Positions 35,637 to 44,810 of a stretch of DNA of 64,000 bases are shown here, in pieces. The notes below the pieces were generated by a model. That model was not told the DNA's origin. It was given only the letters and a program-made list of their open reading frames with translations, and made no database searches. The stretch's first letter is position 1, and every line of letters starts with the position of its first letter. The position numbers and the translations under genes are program-made. Origin of the DNA: Chlorobiota bacterium (GTDB lineage Bacteria; Bacteroidota; Ignavibacteria; OLB7); NCBI GenBank assembly GCA_016710285.1, contig JADJXR010000001.1, positions 2,294,001-2,358,000 of the forward strand. Direction: 5' to 3'.

Positions 35637-36191
35637 TTAGCCTTTAATCAGCGATACCGAAGCGATGATCTTGATGTCATCGGCAACAACTACGCCGCCG
35701 GCTTCGGTGATGGCATTCCACGTAAGGCCAAATTCTTTGCGATTGATCTTGCCTTGCAGCGTGAACCCAGCGCGGAGATTCCCATAAGGGTCAACCGCCA
35801 ACCCGCCGAACTCCACCTCCAGCGTTACCGGTTTTGTGATGTCGCGGATGGTCAAGTTGCCGTGGAGCTTGTAGTTCTCCTCATCCACCTTTTCCATGGA
35901 GGTGCTGGCGAAGCTCAGTTGCGGGAACTGATCGGCAGCAAAGAAGTCATCGGAACGGAGGTGGGCATCGCGCTGTTCGTTGCGGGTGCTGATGCTTGCA
36001 ACGTTGGCGGTAAGGTTCACCGTTGCGGTCGTGAAGTCATCCCCTTCGGTGGCGGCATTGACGCTGAACTCTTTGAACTCACCCGTTACGGTGGAGATCA
36101 TCATGTGGCGCACTTTGAACTGAAGCTCACTGTGCGAAAGGTCAAGGTTCCAAGCCGTAGTTGCTGGTGCTGATACAAGGTTCTCTACCAT
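35637..36191 (-). CDS. YceI family protein, cytoplasmic form
   Basis: The 184-residue protein shows the YceI lipocalin-like barrel pattern: WNLDLSHSELQFKVRHMMISTVTGEFKEF, SISTRNEQRDAHLRSDDFFAADQFPQLSF, LTIRDITKPVTLEVEF and EFGLTWNAITEAGGVVVADDIKI. YceI-family barrels bind polyisoprenoids or amphiphiles. There is no signal peptide, unlike the paralog 218 bp upstream, so this form is probably cytoplasmic. Confidence 0.92.
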   Translation of the reverse strand: MVENLVSAPATTAWNLDLSHSELQFKVRHMMISTVTGEFKEFSVNAATEGDDFTTATVNLTANVASISTRNEQRDAHLRSDDFFAADQFPQLSFASTSMEKVDEENYKLHGNLTIRDITKPVTLEVEFGGLAVDPYGNLRAGFTLQGKINRKEFGLTWNAITEAGGVVVADDIKIIASVSLIKG

Positions 36192-36409
36192 TGTTGGTTC
36201 TCCGGTTATTGTGCTATGGATATTGATGATTGCTTTCGTTCTCTTTATGCCGCTTTATGCGTTGCGGCGTAGTGGCCAGCAAAGAAAAAGGCGGCCCCGG
36301 CCGATGAATGGAAGCCCAAACAAGATTCTACCGGTTGTTGATAGCGTGTTCAGGATGATCCCCCCCCCCTCTGTAGAGTTCACATGGATTGTTGATGTTA
36401 TCGGTTCGA

Positions 36410-37063
36410 TTACTGCGCCGTTGTGCCAAACAGCTGCGCCTTCACAAGGATGGATTCCCCGACTTTGCTCCCGATTGTCCCGCGCGACCCGGCAACGTTG
36501 TACTCCTTCAGCGCAACGTTGAAATCGGCGGTGATGGAGACCAAATCGCCTGGTGCGCGCTTGCGGCTTACCGCGCTTTCGTCAATGTAGGTAAGGGTGA
36601 AAGGGATCGTCAGCTGCTTGGTGACACCATGCATGGTGAAGTTTCCGGTGGCTTTCCCGGTGGCCTTGTTCCCCTTCACCGTCACGTTGCTGACCGATGT
36701 GATCGCAAAGGTGATGGTTGGGAACTTCGCAGCATCCAGCCATGTTGCGCTGCGGATATGCTCATCGCGCATGTCATTCCCCGATTTGAAGGTTCCCACC
36801 TGCGCGCTGATTGTTCCGCGAATCGTTGCCACGTTCGATGGATCCAGCGTTAGCGTGCCGGATACTCCTTCGGCAGTTCCTTGAATTTTTTCCATTGGTG
36901 CGTCGCTGTTCCAGGTGAACTGGTTCTTCCCAACTTTATCGCTCAGCTTTACGGTCTTTGTTCCGCGAGCTTTTTTGGAGAGTGGTTGCGCGCTAAGGGT
37001 GGCGGTTGCAAGGGCAAGAATGCCAACAAGAAGGGCTGCGGTTGCGATACGTGCGATGTTCAT
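36410..37063 (-). CDS. YceI family protein, exported form
   Basis: The 217-residue protein has a signal peptide (MNIARIATAALLVGILALATATLSAQ) followed by the YceI barrel (GKNQFTWNSDAPMEKIQGTAEGVSGTL, GTFKSGNDMRDEHIRSATWLDAAKFPTITF, GNFTMHGVTKQLTIPFTLTYIDESAVSRKRAPGD). I infer a periplasmic lipid- or quinone-binding role. The 109-bp gap to the MarR gene upstream contains a palindromic operator candidate at about 37138-37158, suggesting control by that regulator. Confidence 0.92.
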   Translation of the reverse strand: MNIARIATAALLVGILALATATLSAQPLSKKARGTKTVKLSDKVGKNQFTWNSDAPMEKIQGTAEGVSGTLTLDPSNVATIRGTISAQVGTFKSGNDMRDEHIRSATWLDAAKFPTITFAITSVSNVTVKGNKATGKATGNFTMHGVTKQLTIPFTLTYIDESAVSRKRAPGDLVSITADFNVALKEYNVAGSRGTIGSKVGESILVKAQLFGTTAQ

Positions 37064-37137
37064 TGGACGTTGGTTTTGGATAAGTTTTTAGGTGTTCTGA
37101 GAATTGCGACTGTAAGGACGGATTGCTTGTTGTCTCG

Positions 37138-37158
37138 ATTGTTGTTGCAACAGATATT
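37138..37158. promoter_or_regulatory. MarR-type operator candidate, site 2
   Basis: The palindromic core GTTGCAAC (37144-37151) with arms GATTGTT and AGATATT is a degenerate copy of the better palindrome at 37666-37687. It lies between the MarR stop codon and the YceI start codon. Confidence 0.5.
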
Positions 37159-37172
37159 GCGGCAAATTTTTT

Positions 37173-37640
37173 TTAGTCCGTGCTGCTGTAAATCTGTTCG
37201 CAGATGCGGGAAAGTGTCTGGCAATCGGCTTGGTTCACGCGGCTGCTGAAGTTGCTGGCGTGTTGCTCCAGCGCGTCGTTCATGGAATCCAGCAGCTGCA
37301 ATCCCGCGGGGGTGATTTTGGTTATCACCACGCGGCGGTCTTCGGTGGAGCGGATCCGCTCAACAAAGCCACCCCGTTCCAGTGCGTCCAGCCGGCGGGT
37401 GACATCGGGGGAGGGGTGGATCATCCGCTCGGCGATCTCACCACACGGATGCCCCGAATCCCCAGCACCTTTCAGGATGCGAAGGATGTTGTACTGCTGG
37501 TGCGTAATCCCAAACTGCCCGCACAGTTTGTCCATGCTTCCTTCAAGGAAGCTGGCGGCAACCAACAGGTTCAGCATCGCCTCCTGATGAAGGCTCTGGA
37601 ATCGCGCTTGCTTCAGCCGTTGTTTCAGTTTCTCTCCCAT
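37173..37640 (-). CDS. MarR family transcriptional regulator
   Basis: The 155-residue protein starts MGEKLKQRLKQARFQSLHQEA and has the MarR winged helix: FGITHQQYNILRILKGAG, CGEIAERMIHPSPDVTRRLDALERGGFVERIRSTEDRRVVITKITPAGLQLLDSM. MarR proteins are homodimers that bind palindromes and release DNA on ligand binding or oxidation, and one cysteine (Cys70-C-type in HPCGEIA) is available. A longer upstream start at 37682 is possible but would overlap the operator candidate. It is the first gene of the redox cluster and probably represses it and itself. Confidence 0.9.
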   Translation of the reverse strand: MGEKLKQRLKQARFQSLHQEAMLNLLVAASFLEGSMDKLCGQFGITHQQYNILRILKGAGDSGHPCGEIAERMIHPSPDVTRRLDALERGGFVERIRSTEDRRVVITKITPAGLQLLDSMNDALEQHASNFSSRVNQADCQTLSRICEQIYSSTD

Positions 37641-38016
37641 GACGGATGCAAATATAGGCAAAGCCAATAGTCGTTGCAACAACTATTTTTCAAAAGCGCA
37701 TTTTTTTTTTCAGACCGCCCTCCTGCCGATCTCTAATTCCCAATCTCTGCCATCTGGTTCTTTCTATGAATCGTCTGATTCCAACAGCCCAGCCAGTGCG
37801 GAACTTTCGTCGGAACATTGGCGTAGCGGCGGGCCGCGCTGTGGCAAAAACTGCGGAAGGGGCAAACTCAGGCACTTGCTTCCCGAGCTTCCTTCCGTAC
37901 TTTCGTTTTGTTCTCCAAATGGGATGTTGCCAGCCGCATTGCTGCACCCGGTGCGCGGCACCTGTTCCGCCTCACGATGTGCGTGATTTCAACCAAATCT
38001 TTTTTCCAAACTAACC
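37641..38016. other. Divergent MarR/M16 intergenic region
   Basis: About 376 bp without a supported gene separate the MarR gene from the M16 peptidase gene. It contains the palindrome at 37666-37687, a T-run at 37702-37710, and presumably promoters for both genes. Short open frames here lack coding features. Confidence 0.5.
37666..37687. promoter_or_regulatory. MarR-type operator candidate, site 1
   Basis: A 22-bp near-perfect palindrome reads AATAGT-C-GTTGCAAC-A-ACTATT (only the C/A pair is unmatched). It lies 26 bp upstream of the MarR start codon, where an autoregulatory operator is expected. Confidence 0.7.
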
Positions 38017-40980
38017 ATGATGAACTTCTCTGGCACGTTGCGGCTGCTGCTGTGGGTTGCCGTGGCCACTTCCATCTTGCAGCCCACAGGCTTGCAGGCC
38101 AAAGGGGGGAACGCGCTTCCGGCAAAGAAGCCCGCGCCCAGCTACCCCTTCACCAGCGTCCCGGGCGACCCGCTGAAGGCGCGAATCTACACGCTGAACA
38201 ACGGGCTGACGGTGATGCTTTCGGTGAACCGGGACCAACCGCGCATCTACACCTACATCGCCACACGTGCCGGAAGCAAGAACGACCCGGCAACGCACAC
38301 CGGATTGGCCCACTACCTTGAACATCTGCTGTTCAAAGGGACCGACCGCTACGGCACGCAAGATTATGCCAAAGAAAAGCCGTTGCTGGAAGAAATTGAC
38401 GCGCTGTACGAACGCTACAACAAAACCACGGACCCCGCAGCCCGCAGCGCGATCTACCACTCCATTGACTCGGCCAGCGGGCTTGCGGCCAAGTATGCAA
38501 TCCCCAACGAGTACGACCGGATGATTGGCGCAATCGGTGGCGTGGGGTCCAACGCCTTTACTTCGTTCGAGGTGACGGCCTACATGAACGAAATCCCCAG
38601 CAACCAGCTTGCAAACTGGCTAACGATTGAAGGGGAACGCTTCCGCAATCCAATCCTGCGGCTGTTCCATACCGAACTTGAGGCGGTCTATGAGGAGAAG
38701 AACATCTCGCTGGATGATGACAACAACCGTGCGAACGAGGAGTTCCTCTCCGCCTTGTTCCCGCACCACCAGTACGGAACACAAACCACGATTGGGACGA
38801 TTGAGCATTTGAAGAACCCTTCGCTGAAGGAGATCCGCAAGTTCTTCCAAAGCTGGTATGTGCCGAACAACATGGTGGTGATCCTTGCCGGGGACTTCGA
38901 CCCCGACCAGGCTATCCAACTGATTGATAAAAACTTCAGCTGGATGCAGCCAAAGCCAACACCTGCATTCACCGCCGCGCAGGAAGGGCCGATTGCTTCG
39001 CCGATTGTCCGAACCGTTATCGGGAAGGATGCGGAGAACCTCAGCATCGGCTTCCGTTTCCCGGGCGCGCTGACCCACGATGCCATGCTGATGGAGATGG
39101 TGGATCTTCTGCTGGCCTACAAAGGCGCTGGCCTGATTGACCTGAACCTGAAAAAAGCACAAAAAGTTCTGGATGCCGGAAGCGGAGTGTATACCCTGAA
39201 AGATTACTGCGTCCACCAGTTAAGCGGTGAACCAAAAGCTGGGCAAAGCCTTGAGGAAGTCCGCGATTTACTGCTGCAGCAGATTGAGGCAGTGAAGGCC
39301 GGGAACTTCACGCAGGAGGACCTGACCGCGATCCTGCGGAACGTTGAAGCGGACCAGATGCGCCAACGCGAAAGCAACCCAGGCCGCGCAAGCTGGATGC
39401 TGGATGCGTTCATCCTTGGGGAAAAGTGGGAAGATAGAATTGCCAAGACCGAGCAGATGAAGAAGGTGACCCGCCAGCAGATCATGGACTTTGCGCGGAA
39501 GAACTACGGCAATAACTATGTGGTCGTGTACAAGCGGCAAGGGGAGAACGCCGACGTGGAGAAAGTGGAGAAGCCCGCCATCACCCCGGTGGATCTGAAC
39601 CGCGATGCCGTTAGCCCGTTTGCCGAGAAGGTGCTATCGGCACAGCCCGCAACCATCCAACCCGTGTTTGTTGATTACCAACGCGACATCGCCCGCACCA
39701 AGCTCCCGAACGGGGCCGAGATGCTATCGGTGGCCAACACCGACAACAACTTGTTCACCCTAACATGGATGTTCGAGCTTGGCCGCCGCAACAGCCGCAC
39801 CTTCCCAATGGCCGCCAGCTACATAAAACTGATCGGGGCCGACACTATGAGCGCGGCAACCGTTGCGCGGAAGTTCTTCGCGCTGGGGTGCAGCTTCAAC
39901 ATTGGCGTTAGCGACGACCGCATCAGCATTAGCGTTAGCGGATTGCAGGAGAACATGGCCCCGGCGCTCGATCTGCTCCGCACCCTTATCGAGAAGGCGC
40001 AGCCGAACCAGACCGCGCTGCAGAACATGGTGAAACGCGAGCTGAAAAGCCGCACCGATGCCAAGCTGGACAAAGGGACGATCCTGTGGGGCGGGATCTA
40101 CAGCCATGCCATGTACGACGGCAAGAACCCTTTCAACGACCGCCTTTCCGAAGCCGACCTGAACGCTTTGAAAGCCGAGGACCTTGTTCGGCAAATCCAA
40201 TCGCTTCCTGAGTATCGGCACACACTTCTCTACTACGGTCCGGCAAAGAAGGAGGAGGTTGCAAAAGCCGTGGCGCAGCATATGCCGATGAGCAAAACGT
40301 TGAAGGACCCACCCAAGCCATTTGAGTATGACCGCCGCGAGATGAAGGAGAACATCGTCTATGTTGCCAACTACCCGGGAATGGTGCAGGCCGAACTGAT
40401 CTGGACACGGAAGGCCGGTGCGTTCGACAAAAGCATTGTGCCAACCGCAGAGTTGTTCAACCAGTATTTCGGTGGCGATATGTCGTCGGTGGTGTTCCAG
40501 ACGATTCGGGAATCGAAGGCGTTGGCCTACAGCACCAGCGCAGGATTCCAGACCCCGAGCCGGAAGGAGGACCCCAACTACTTGTTTGCCTACGTTGGAA
40601 CCCAAGCCGACAAGATGCCGGAAGCAATCGTTGGAATGAACGAACTGCTGACGACCCTTCCAGAATCGGAGGGTGCATTCGAGGTTGCGCGCGAATCCAT
40701 GCGGAGCAAGCTGCAAACGCAGCGGGTGACAAAAATGGGAATTCTGTACAGCTACCTTGACGCACAGCGAATGGGCTACGCCACCGACAGCCGCCGCGAC
40801 CTGTACGAATCGCTGGACCGCCTGAATTTCGCCAGCATCGCAACCTTCCACCGGAAGCAGTTCAGCGGCCAGCCGTACGCCTACTGCGTCCTGGGCGACA
40901 CCAGCAAAATGGATATGGCAGCTTTGCGGAAATTGGGGCGCGTGGTGGAGGTCCCCATGCAGGAGCTGTTCGGCTACTAA
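38017..40980 (+). CDS. M16 family zinc peptidase (insulinase-like, two-domain)
   Basis: The 987-residue product has a signal peptide (MMNFSGTLRLLLWVAVATSILQPTGLQA) and the inverted zinc motif H99-Y-L-E102-H103 (THTGLAHYLEHLLFKGT), with the distal Glu in LEAVYEEKNISLDDDNNRANEE. A second, catalytically silent M16 half lies at about residues 530-980 (TKLPNGAEMLSVANTDNNLFTLTWMFELG; SSVVFQTIRESKALAYSTSAGF). The two halves form a clam-shell that degrades peptides, probably in the periplasm. ATG 38020 is an equally good start. A terminator follows at 41011. Confidence 0.95.
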   Translation: MMNFSGTLRLLLWVAVATSILQPTGLQAKGGNALPAKKPAPSYPFTSVPGDPLKARIYTLNNGLTVMLSVNRDQPRIYTYIATRAGSKNDPATHTGLAHYLEHLLFKGTDRYGTQDYAKEKPLLEEIDALYERYNKTTDPAARSAIYHSIDSASGLAAKYAIPNEYDRMIGAIGGVGSNAFTSFEVTAYMNEIPSNQLANWLTIEGERFRNPILRLFHTELEAVYEEKNISLDDDNNRANEEFLSALFPHHQYGTQTTIGTIEHLKNPSLKEIRKFFQSWYVPNNMVVILAGDFDPDQAIQLIDKNFSWMQPKPTPAFTAAQEGPIASPIVRTVIGKDAENLSIGFRFPGALTHDAMLMEMVDLLLAYKGAGLIDLNLKKAQKVLDAGSGVYTLKDYCVHQLSGEPKAGQSLEEVRDLLLQQIEAVKAGNFTQEDLTAILRNVEADQMRQRESNPGRASWMLDAFILGEKWEDRIAKTEQMKKVTRQQIMDFARKNYGNNYVVVYKRQGENADVEKVEKPAITPVDLNRDAVSPFAEKVLSAQPATIQPVFVDYQRDIARTKLPNGAEMLSVANTDNNLFTLTWMFELGRRNSRTFPMAASYIKLIGADTMSAATVARKFFALGCSFNIGVSDDRISISVSGLQENMAPALDLLRTLIEKAQPNQTALQNMVKRELKSRTDAKLDKGTILWGGIYSHAMYDGKNPFNDRLSEADLNALKAEDLVRQIQSLPEYRHTLLYYGPAKKEEVAKAVAQHMPMSKTLKDPPKPFEYDRREMKENIVYVANYPGMVQAELIWTRKAGAFDKSIVPTAELFNQYFGGDMSSVVFQTIRESKALAYSTSAGFQTPSRKEDPNYLFAYVGTQADKMPEAIVGMNELLTTLPESEGAFEVARESMRSKLQTQRVTKMGILYSYLDAQRMGYATDSRRDLYESLDRLNFASIATFHRKQFSGQPYAYCVLGDTSKMDMAALRKLGRVVEVPMQELFGY

Positions 40981-41010
40981 GCCATGCTGAAACATCAGCG
41001 AAAAGAGCAC

Positions 41011-41045
41011 GCGGCACGCAGGCTATTCCCCCTGCGTGCCGCTTT
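41011..41045 (+). terminator. Terminator of the M16 peptidase gene
   Basis: The 12-bp arms GCGGCACGCAGG (41011-41022) and CCTGCGTGCCGC (41031-41042) are perfect and are followed by TTT. Confidence 0.85.
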
Positions 41046-41188
41046 CGTATCACCCCCAACCAACGCTTCACCACAGTGTGATGGATGACTGATGGCTGGC
41101 TGATTGGGCGTATGTTTGCCGGGCATTGGCTTGGGTGCGGATTGCTTCATCTCCGCATAATTTTCACACACACACACCTTGTTTGGCT

Positions 41189-43057
41189 ATGAGACTCCCT
41201 TCACTTCGCCATCTGCTTGACACTGCCACGGGGACGTTGCGGCGGTTCCCGTTGGTGCTGATTACCTCAGCCGGGGCCGCGGTTGCGATTATGGCCGAGA
41301 CGCGCCAGCATCGCATTCCTGTGGTGTTGGGTTTGGGAATATCCCTGCTGTTCGCCATTGCCACCATTGCCGAGCGGCGCGGATGGAACATGGGGAAGAG
41401 CGTTGCTGCGAACCTTCTGGGAATAGGGCTTTTGCTCCTCTATTTCTTCCTGCTTCCCACTGGCGATCTTGAGTTGCCGGATGTGATCCGGTTTGCGTTG
41501 TTCGCCCTATCGGCGCACCTGTTTTGCGCGTTCGGGCCGTTTGTTGGGCGGGGGTACGGGGATGGATTTTGGAAGTACAACCAAACGCTTTTTCTCCGTT
41601 CCCTAACGGCGGCGTTGTTCAGCCTTACCCTGTATGCTGGGCTTGGGCTTGCGGTGCTGGCTGCCGAGAAGTTGTTGGGATTCGAGCCTTATAAGAACGT
41701 CTATCTGGACCTGTTTTGCCTGATTGCCGGGGTCTTCAACACGTGGTTTTTCCTTGCTGGCGTTCCGCGCGATGTTGGCGCGTTGGCTGGCGAAACGGAT
41801 TACCCCAAAGGACTGAAAATTTTCAGCCAGTACGTGCTGATTCCGTTGGTGGCGATCTACGCCCTTATCCTGTATCTCTATTCCGCAAAAATTCTTCTAA
41901 GCTGGTCCTGGCCGATTGGCTGGACCTCCATGCCGGTCTTCGTTTTCTCGGTGGCGGGGATTTTGGCGTTTCTGTTGCTCTACCCCATTCGCCAGCGCGA
42001 GGGGGAGCGGTGGGTGGCCACCTATGCGCGCTGGTTTTTCTACCTGCTGCTGCCGCTGACGTCGCTTCCGGTGCTGGCACTCTGGCGGCGGATTGGCGAT
42101 TACGGCATTACCGAGGAGCGATACTTGGGATTGGCCCTGGCGATATGGCTTGCCCTGCTGGCCATTGGCATGATTGCAACCCGCCAACGGAGCATCCGGG
42201 CAATCCCGATTAGCCTGTGCATCGTGGCCGCGCTGGCCACCTATGGCCCCTGGAGCGCAACAACCCTCAGCATTGATAGCCAGACGGCAAGGCTGGAGCA
42301 ACTTCTGAGCAACAATGGGCTGTTAAAAAACGGGAAGATTCTGCCAACAGTTTCCGCGCCTTATCCGGCGGATGAGGATGATATCCGTGAGTTGCTTTGG
42401 TTCCTGCAGGAGCGTGATGGATTGGAGGGGGTGCAGCAGTGGTTCGGCAGCGAGGCGAATACGATGACGACTGAACAGATGAAATGGAAATTAGGGGTTG
42501 CAGATCCAAGCGAATATGAGCATTTGGGTAAACCATATGCCTCTGTGCCACGCCCGGTTTGGAAAATGTTGGTATTACAAACTCCCATCACTGAAGCTAG
42601 GCCGATTGATGTTGTTGGTTTTGCGTTCTACGTGCGGCTGCAAACAACCGAGAAGAGCGAGTGGCAAACGCCGGTGGGGGTGGTGGCGTTCGACAGCCAA
42701 TCGGGGATCGTATCGCTGATAACCGCTGCGGGCGACACGGTGAAGCTGAACGTGGCCGAGCGGGCGTTGCAGCTTGCCGACGTGGTGAAATCCGGAACCC
42801 TTCCCCCAGATGATGGCCACAACAGCAGTCGCTATGAAAAAGGCCAAGGGGCTGCCGGTCGGATTGCCACGATTGAATTCGATGATAGCACTGCGGTGTT
42901 GGACAACCAGCAACCATCCGCGCAGTTGGTGGCTGTTGAAAGCTCCGCTGGCAAGCACGCCATTCGTTGCACCCTGCGCGAGCTTCGCGCCCGCATTTCC
43001 CCCGATGGCCGCCAAGTGTGGATCGAGTCTATTGATGCGGATGTGGTGGTGCGGTAA
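41189..43057 (+). CDS. DUF4153 integral membrane protein
   Basis: The 622-residue protein has about ten membrane segments in its first ~390 residues (VLGLGISLLFAIATIA, LLGIGLLLLYFFLLP, FSLTLYAGLGLAVLAAEKLL, YVLIPLVAIYALILYLYSA), including the GRGYGDGFWKYNQTLFLRSLTAALFSLTL region typical of DUF4153. A soluble C-terminal domain follows. Function of the family is unknown. ATG 41189 was chosen at the start of homologous sequence. Its 3' end overlaps the convergent DUF3226 gene by 29 bp. Confidence 0.9.
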   Translation: MRLPSLRHLLDTATGTLRRFPLVLITSAGAAVAIMAETRQHRIPVVLGLGISLLFAIATIAERRGWNMGKSVAANLLGIGLLLLYFFLLPTGDLELPDVIRFALFALSAHLFCAFGPFVGRGYGDGFWKYNQTLFLRSLTAALFSLTLYAGLGLAVLAAEKLLGFEPYKNVYLDLFCLIAGVFNTWFFLAGVPRDVGALAGETDYPKGLKIFSQYVLIPLVAIYALILYLYSAKILLSWSWPIGWTSMPVFVFSVAGILAFLLLYPIRQREGERWVATYARWFFYLLLPLTSLPVLALWRRIGDYGITEERYLGLALAIWLALLAIGMIATRQRSIRAIPISLCIVAALATYGPWSATTLSIDSQTARLEQLLSNNGLLKNGKILPTVSAPYPADEDDIRELLWFLQERDGLEGVQQWFGSEANTMTTEQMKWKLGVADPSEYEHLGKPYASVPRPVWKMLVLQTPITEARPIDVVGFAFYVRLQTTEKSEWQTPVGVVAFDSQSGIVSLITAAGDTVKLNVAERALQLADVVKSGTLPPDDGHNSSRYEKGQGAAGRIATIEFDDSTAVLDNQQPSAQLVAVESSAGKHAIRCTLRELRARISPDGRQVWIESIDADVVVR

Positions 43058-43736
43058 GCTGGGGCAGCGGGTCCATGAACAACTGAGTAAACCAGTCCCG
43101 CAGCTTTTGTGCCGCCGCTGCTTGGGGGTTGAATGCCCCTGAGGAGACCGCAATGCCAAATGGATTGCCGGGCTGCTTCTGCCACGCTAAGTAGGTGTGG
43201 GTGACGGCCTTCTTGCGGTCCGATTCCGAAAACAACCGCTCTTCCGCAGGGATGCTACCAACACAGGTTTCCGCGCGCGACCAAAGCGTGTTCGGTTCGG
43301 GGATCAGCATTCTTAAAAAATCTTCCAGCGTTCCGCTATCAGTGTTGTTCGGCATCAGCCAGATGCCGATGCGCGGTTTCCCAGCGTGGTCAACGATTGC
43401 GGGCAAGGCATCATGCTTGGAAGGGAAATCGCCATATCCGTGCTTCTGAAAAAACTCTTGGAGTGACTGGTAGCGTCGGTCGGGGTGGCCATTTGCGTCA
43501 ACAAGAATGCCAAGCCGCTGCAGATCGCTTGCGTCAAGCTCCACGTCCAGGGTGTCGCGCAGTTTCTCCCATCCCCCTTTCTCCCGAATTTCAATCAAGG
43601 CAACGGCATCATCACGTTCCACCAGCGTTCTTCCGCGCCCCGTGACAGTGAGGGGGATTGCCCATGCTTTTATCAGCCCTACCAAACAATGAAGGTCGTC
43701 GTGGCCCTCCACCAACAACACGTTTGCCTGCTTCAT
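43029..43736 (-). CDS. DUF3226 TOPRIM-like protein, partner of AAA ATPase
   Basis: The 235-residue protein starts MKQANVLLVEGHDDLHCLVGLI, whose EGxxD matches the TOPRIM/OLD nuclease signature. LGILVDANGHPDRRYQSLQEFF (second acidic strand) and IGIWLMPNNTDSGTLEDFLRMLI follow; these are the acidic motifs of DUF3226. It overlaps the AAA gene by 4 bp (ATGA). OLD-family nucleases have an ATPase fused to a TOPRIM domain; here the two are split. Several such split pairs are phage-defence systems, so that role is inferred. Confidence 0.88.
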   Translation of the reverse strand: MKQANVLLVEGHDDLHCLVGLIKAWAIPLTVTGRGRTLVERDDAVALIEIREKGGWEKLRDTLDVELDASDLQRLGILVDANGHPDRRYQSLQEFFQKHGYGDFPSKHDALPAIVDHAGKPRIGIWLMPNNTDSGTLEDFLRMLIPEPNTLWSRAETCVGSIPAEERLFSESDRKKAVTHTYLAWQKQPGNPFGIAVSSGAFNPQAAAAQKLRDWFTQLFMDPLPQLTAPPHPHQ

Positions 43737-44686
43737 CGGATTTCTATCAGCTCGTTGGTGGCGATTGACAATCGGCGTTGATCGAACAGCGTGGCGGTGA
43801 TGTTCTCGCCATGCTGTTCCAAACGAACCAGCAACCCATCATTCCCCGCCCCGCTTGTTGCCACAACGATCTGGAAGCCTTCAATGCAATCCCAACTGTG
43901 GGTGGTGGCAAACACTTGGATATTCAGTTCCTGAGCCATCGTAAACATCAGCCGCCACATATCTGGCTGGATGCTGTAATGCAGCCCGCTCTCGATTTCA
44001 TCCACCAGTAGCAATCCATTATCGGCGTTTGCTAAAGCAAGCGAAAGAATGAACAACCGCGCCAGCCCTTCCCCCAAGCTCCGAAGCGGAACCGGAGCGT
44101 TGCTCCCCTTTACCCGAACAAACGGGACCCTTCGCCCCACATAGTTTCCCCCCAGTGCTTGGCTGGAAATCATGTTCAGGTCAACAATATCTGGCCGGAT
44201 AATTCTTAATGCCGTCAGCAAATAATCTTGGCGGTCCGTTAAGGCAATCGCATCCCAGGCTTGCTCAACCTGGTGGGGCAGCAACCCGCCCACAGTGATG
44301 ATAACATGATCGTGATAACCACCCCCTTCCGGTTCTGTGCCGGGGGTGAATCTCATGGGCGATCCAATCGGGCCGATAACAATCGCTGGTTGGCCATTGG
44401 AAGCAGCGGCAGGGCGGTTAAAAAATAAGTGCCGCACCGAGTTGGAGTAATCCAACTGCTTTGGATCGTAGGGTGCTTGGCGCTCCTCGTTCCGTTTCCG
44501 AAGGATATCTCTCTCAACATATTGATTCCAGTTGCTTGCATACAGCCACAAGGCCTCTAGCAGCGACGTTTTGCCGACGCTGTTTTTCCCAACAATAAGG
44601 TTCACACGTTCCAGGTGCTCAATACGGAGGTGCTGGAATCCACGGAACCCTTGAATCTCCAACGAAGGAAGAAGTAGCTGGCTCAT
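43733..44686 (-). CDS. AAA family ATPase (RecF/OLD-like ABC ATPase)
   Basis: The 317-residue protein has the N-terminal strand LEIQGFRGFQHLRIEHLERVNLIVGKNSVGKTSLLEAL (Walker A GKNSVGKTS). The signature region VPLRSLGEGLARLFILSLAL, Walker B GLLLVDEIESGLHYSI and H-loop FATTHSWDCIEGF follow. It is of the SMC/RecF/OLD type without a long coiled coil. It is translationally coupled to the TOPRIM-like gene. It probably acts as the sensor/ATPase of a two-component nuclease module. The genes next to it (DUF4153, atpC) are unrelated. Confidence 0.9.
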   Translation of the reverse strand: MSQLLLPSLEIQGFRGFQHLRIEHLERVNLIVGKNSVGKTSLLEALWLYASNWNQYVERDILRKRNEERQAPYDPKQLDYSNSVRHLFFNRPAAASNGQPAIVIGPIGSPMRFTPGTEPEGGGYHDHVIITVGGLLPHQVEQAWDAIALTDRQDYLLTALRIIRPDIVDLNMISSQALGGNYVGRRVPFVRVKGSNAPVPLRSLGEGLARLFILSLALANADNGLLLVDEIESGLHYSIQPDMWRLMFTMAQELNIQVFATTHSWDCIEGFQIVVATSGAGNDGLLVRLEQHGENITATLFDQRRLSIATNELIEIR

Positions 44687-44730
44687 GGTCTGTTCGCTTT
44701 CATAGGAAGGATTGCACGATTGCTTCGGAA

Positions 44731-44777
44731 GGGAAAATAAACAACAGATGCCGGAGAATTGCTTCGTCCGGCATCTG
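44731..44777 (-). terminator. Terminator after atpC
   Basis: CAGATGCCGGA (44745-44755) pairs with TCCGGCATCTG (44767-44777). On the minus strand it is followed by TTGTTTATTTT, 34 bp after the atpC stop. Confidence 0.85.
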
Positions 44778-44810
44778 AAGTAATGTCACGATTGTGCGTC
44801 CGCTGGCGGG

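Noticed and set aside
36211..36522. 103-codon plus-strand frame with a hydrophobic start (LWILMIAFVLFMPLYAL)
   Set aside because: The hydrophobic part looks like a membrane segment, but the rest is antisense to the exported YceI gene and no ribosome site is present.
39760..41010. 416-codon minus-strand frame opposite the M16 peptidase
   Set aside because: Shadow of the M16 coding frame with low-complexity His/Gln/Leu composition.
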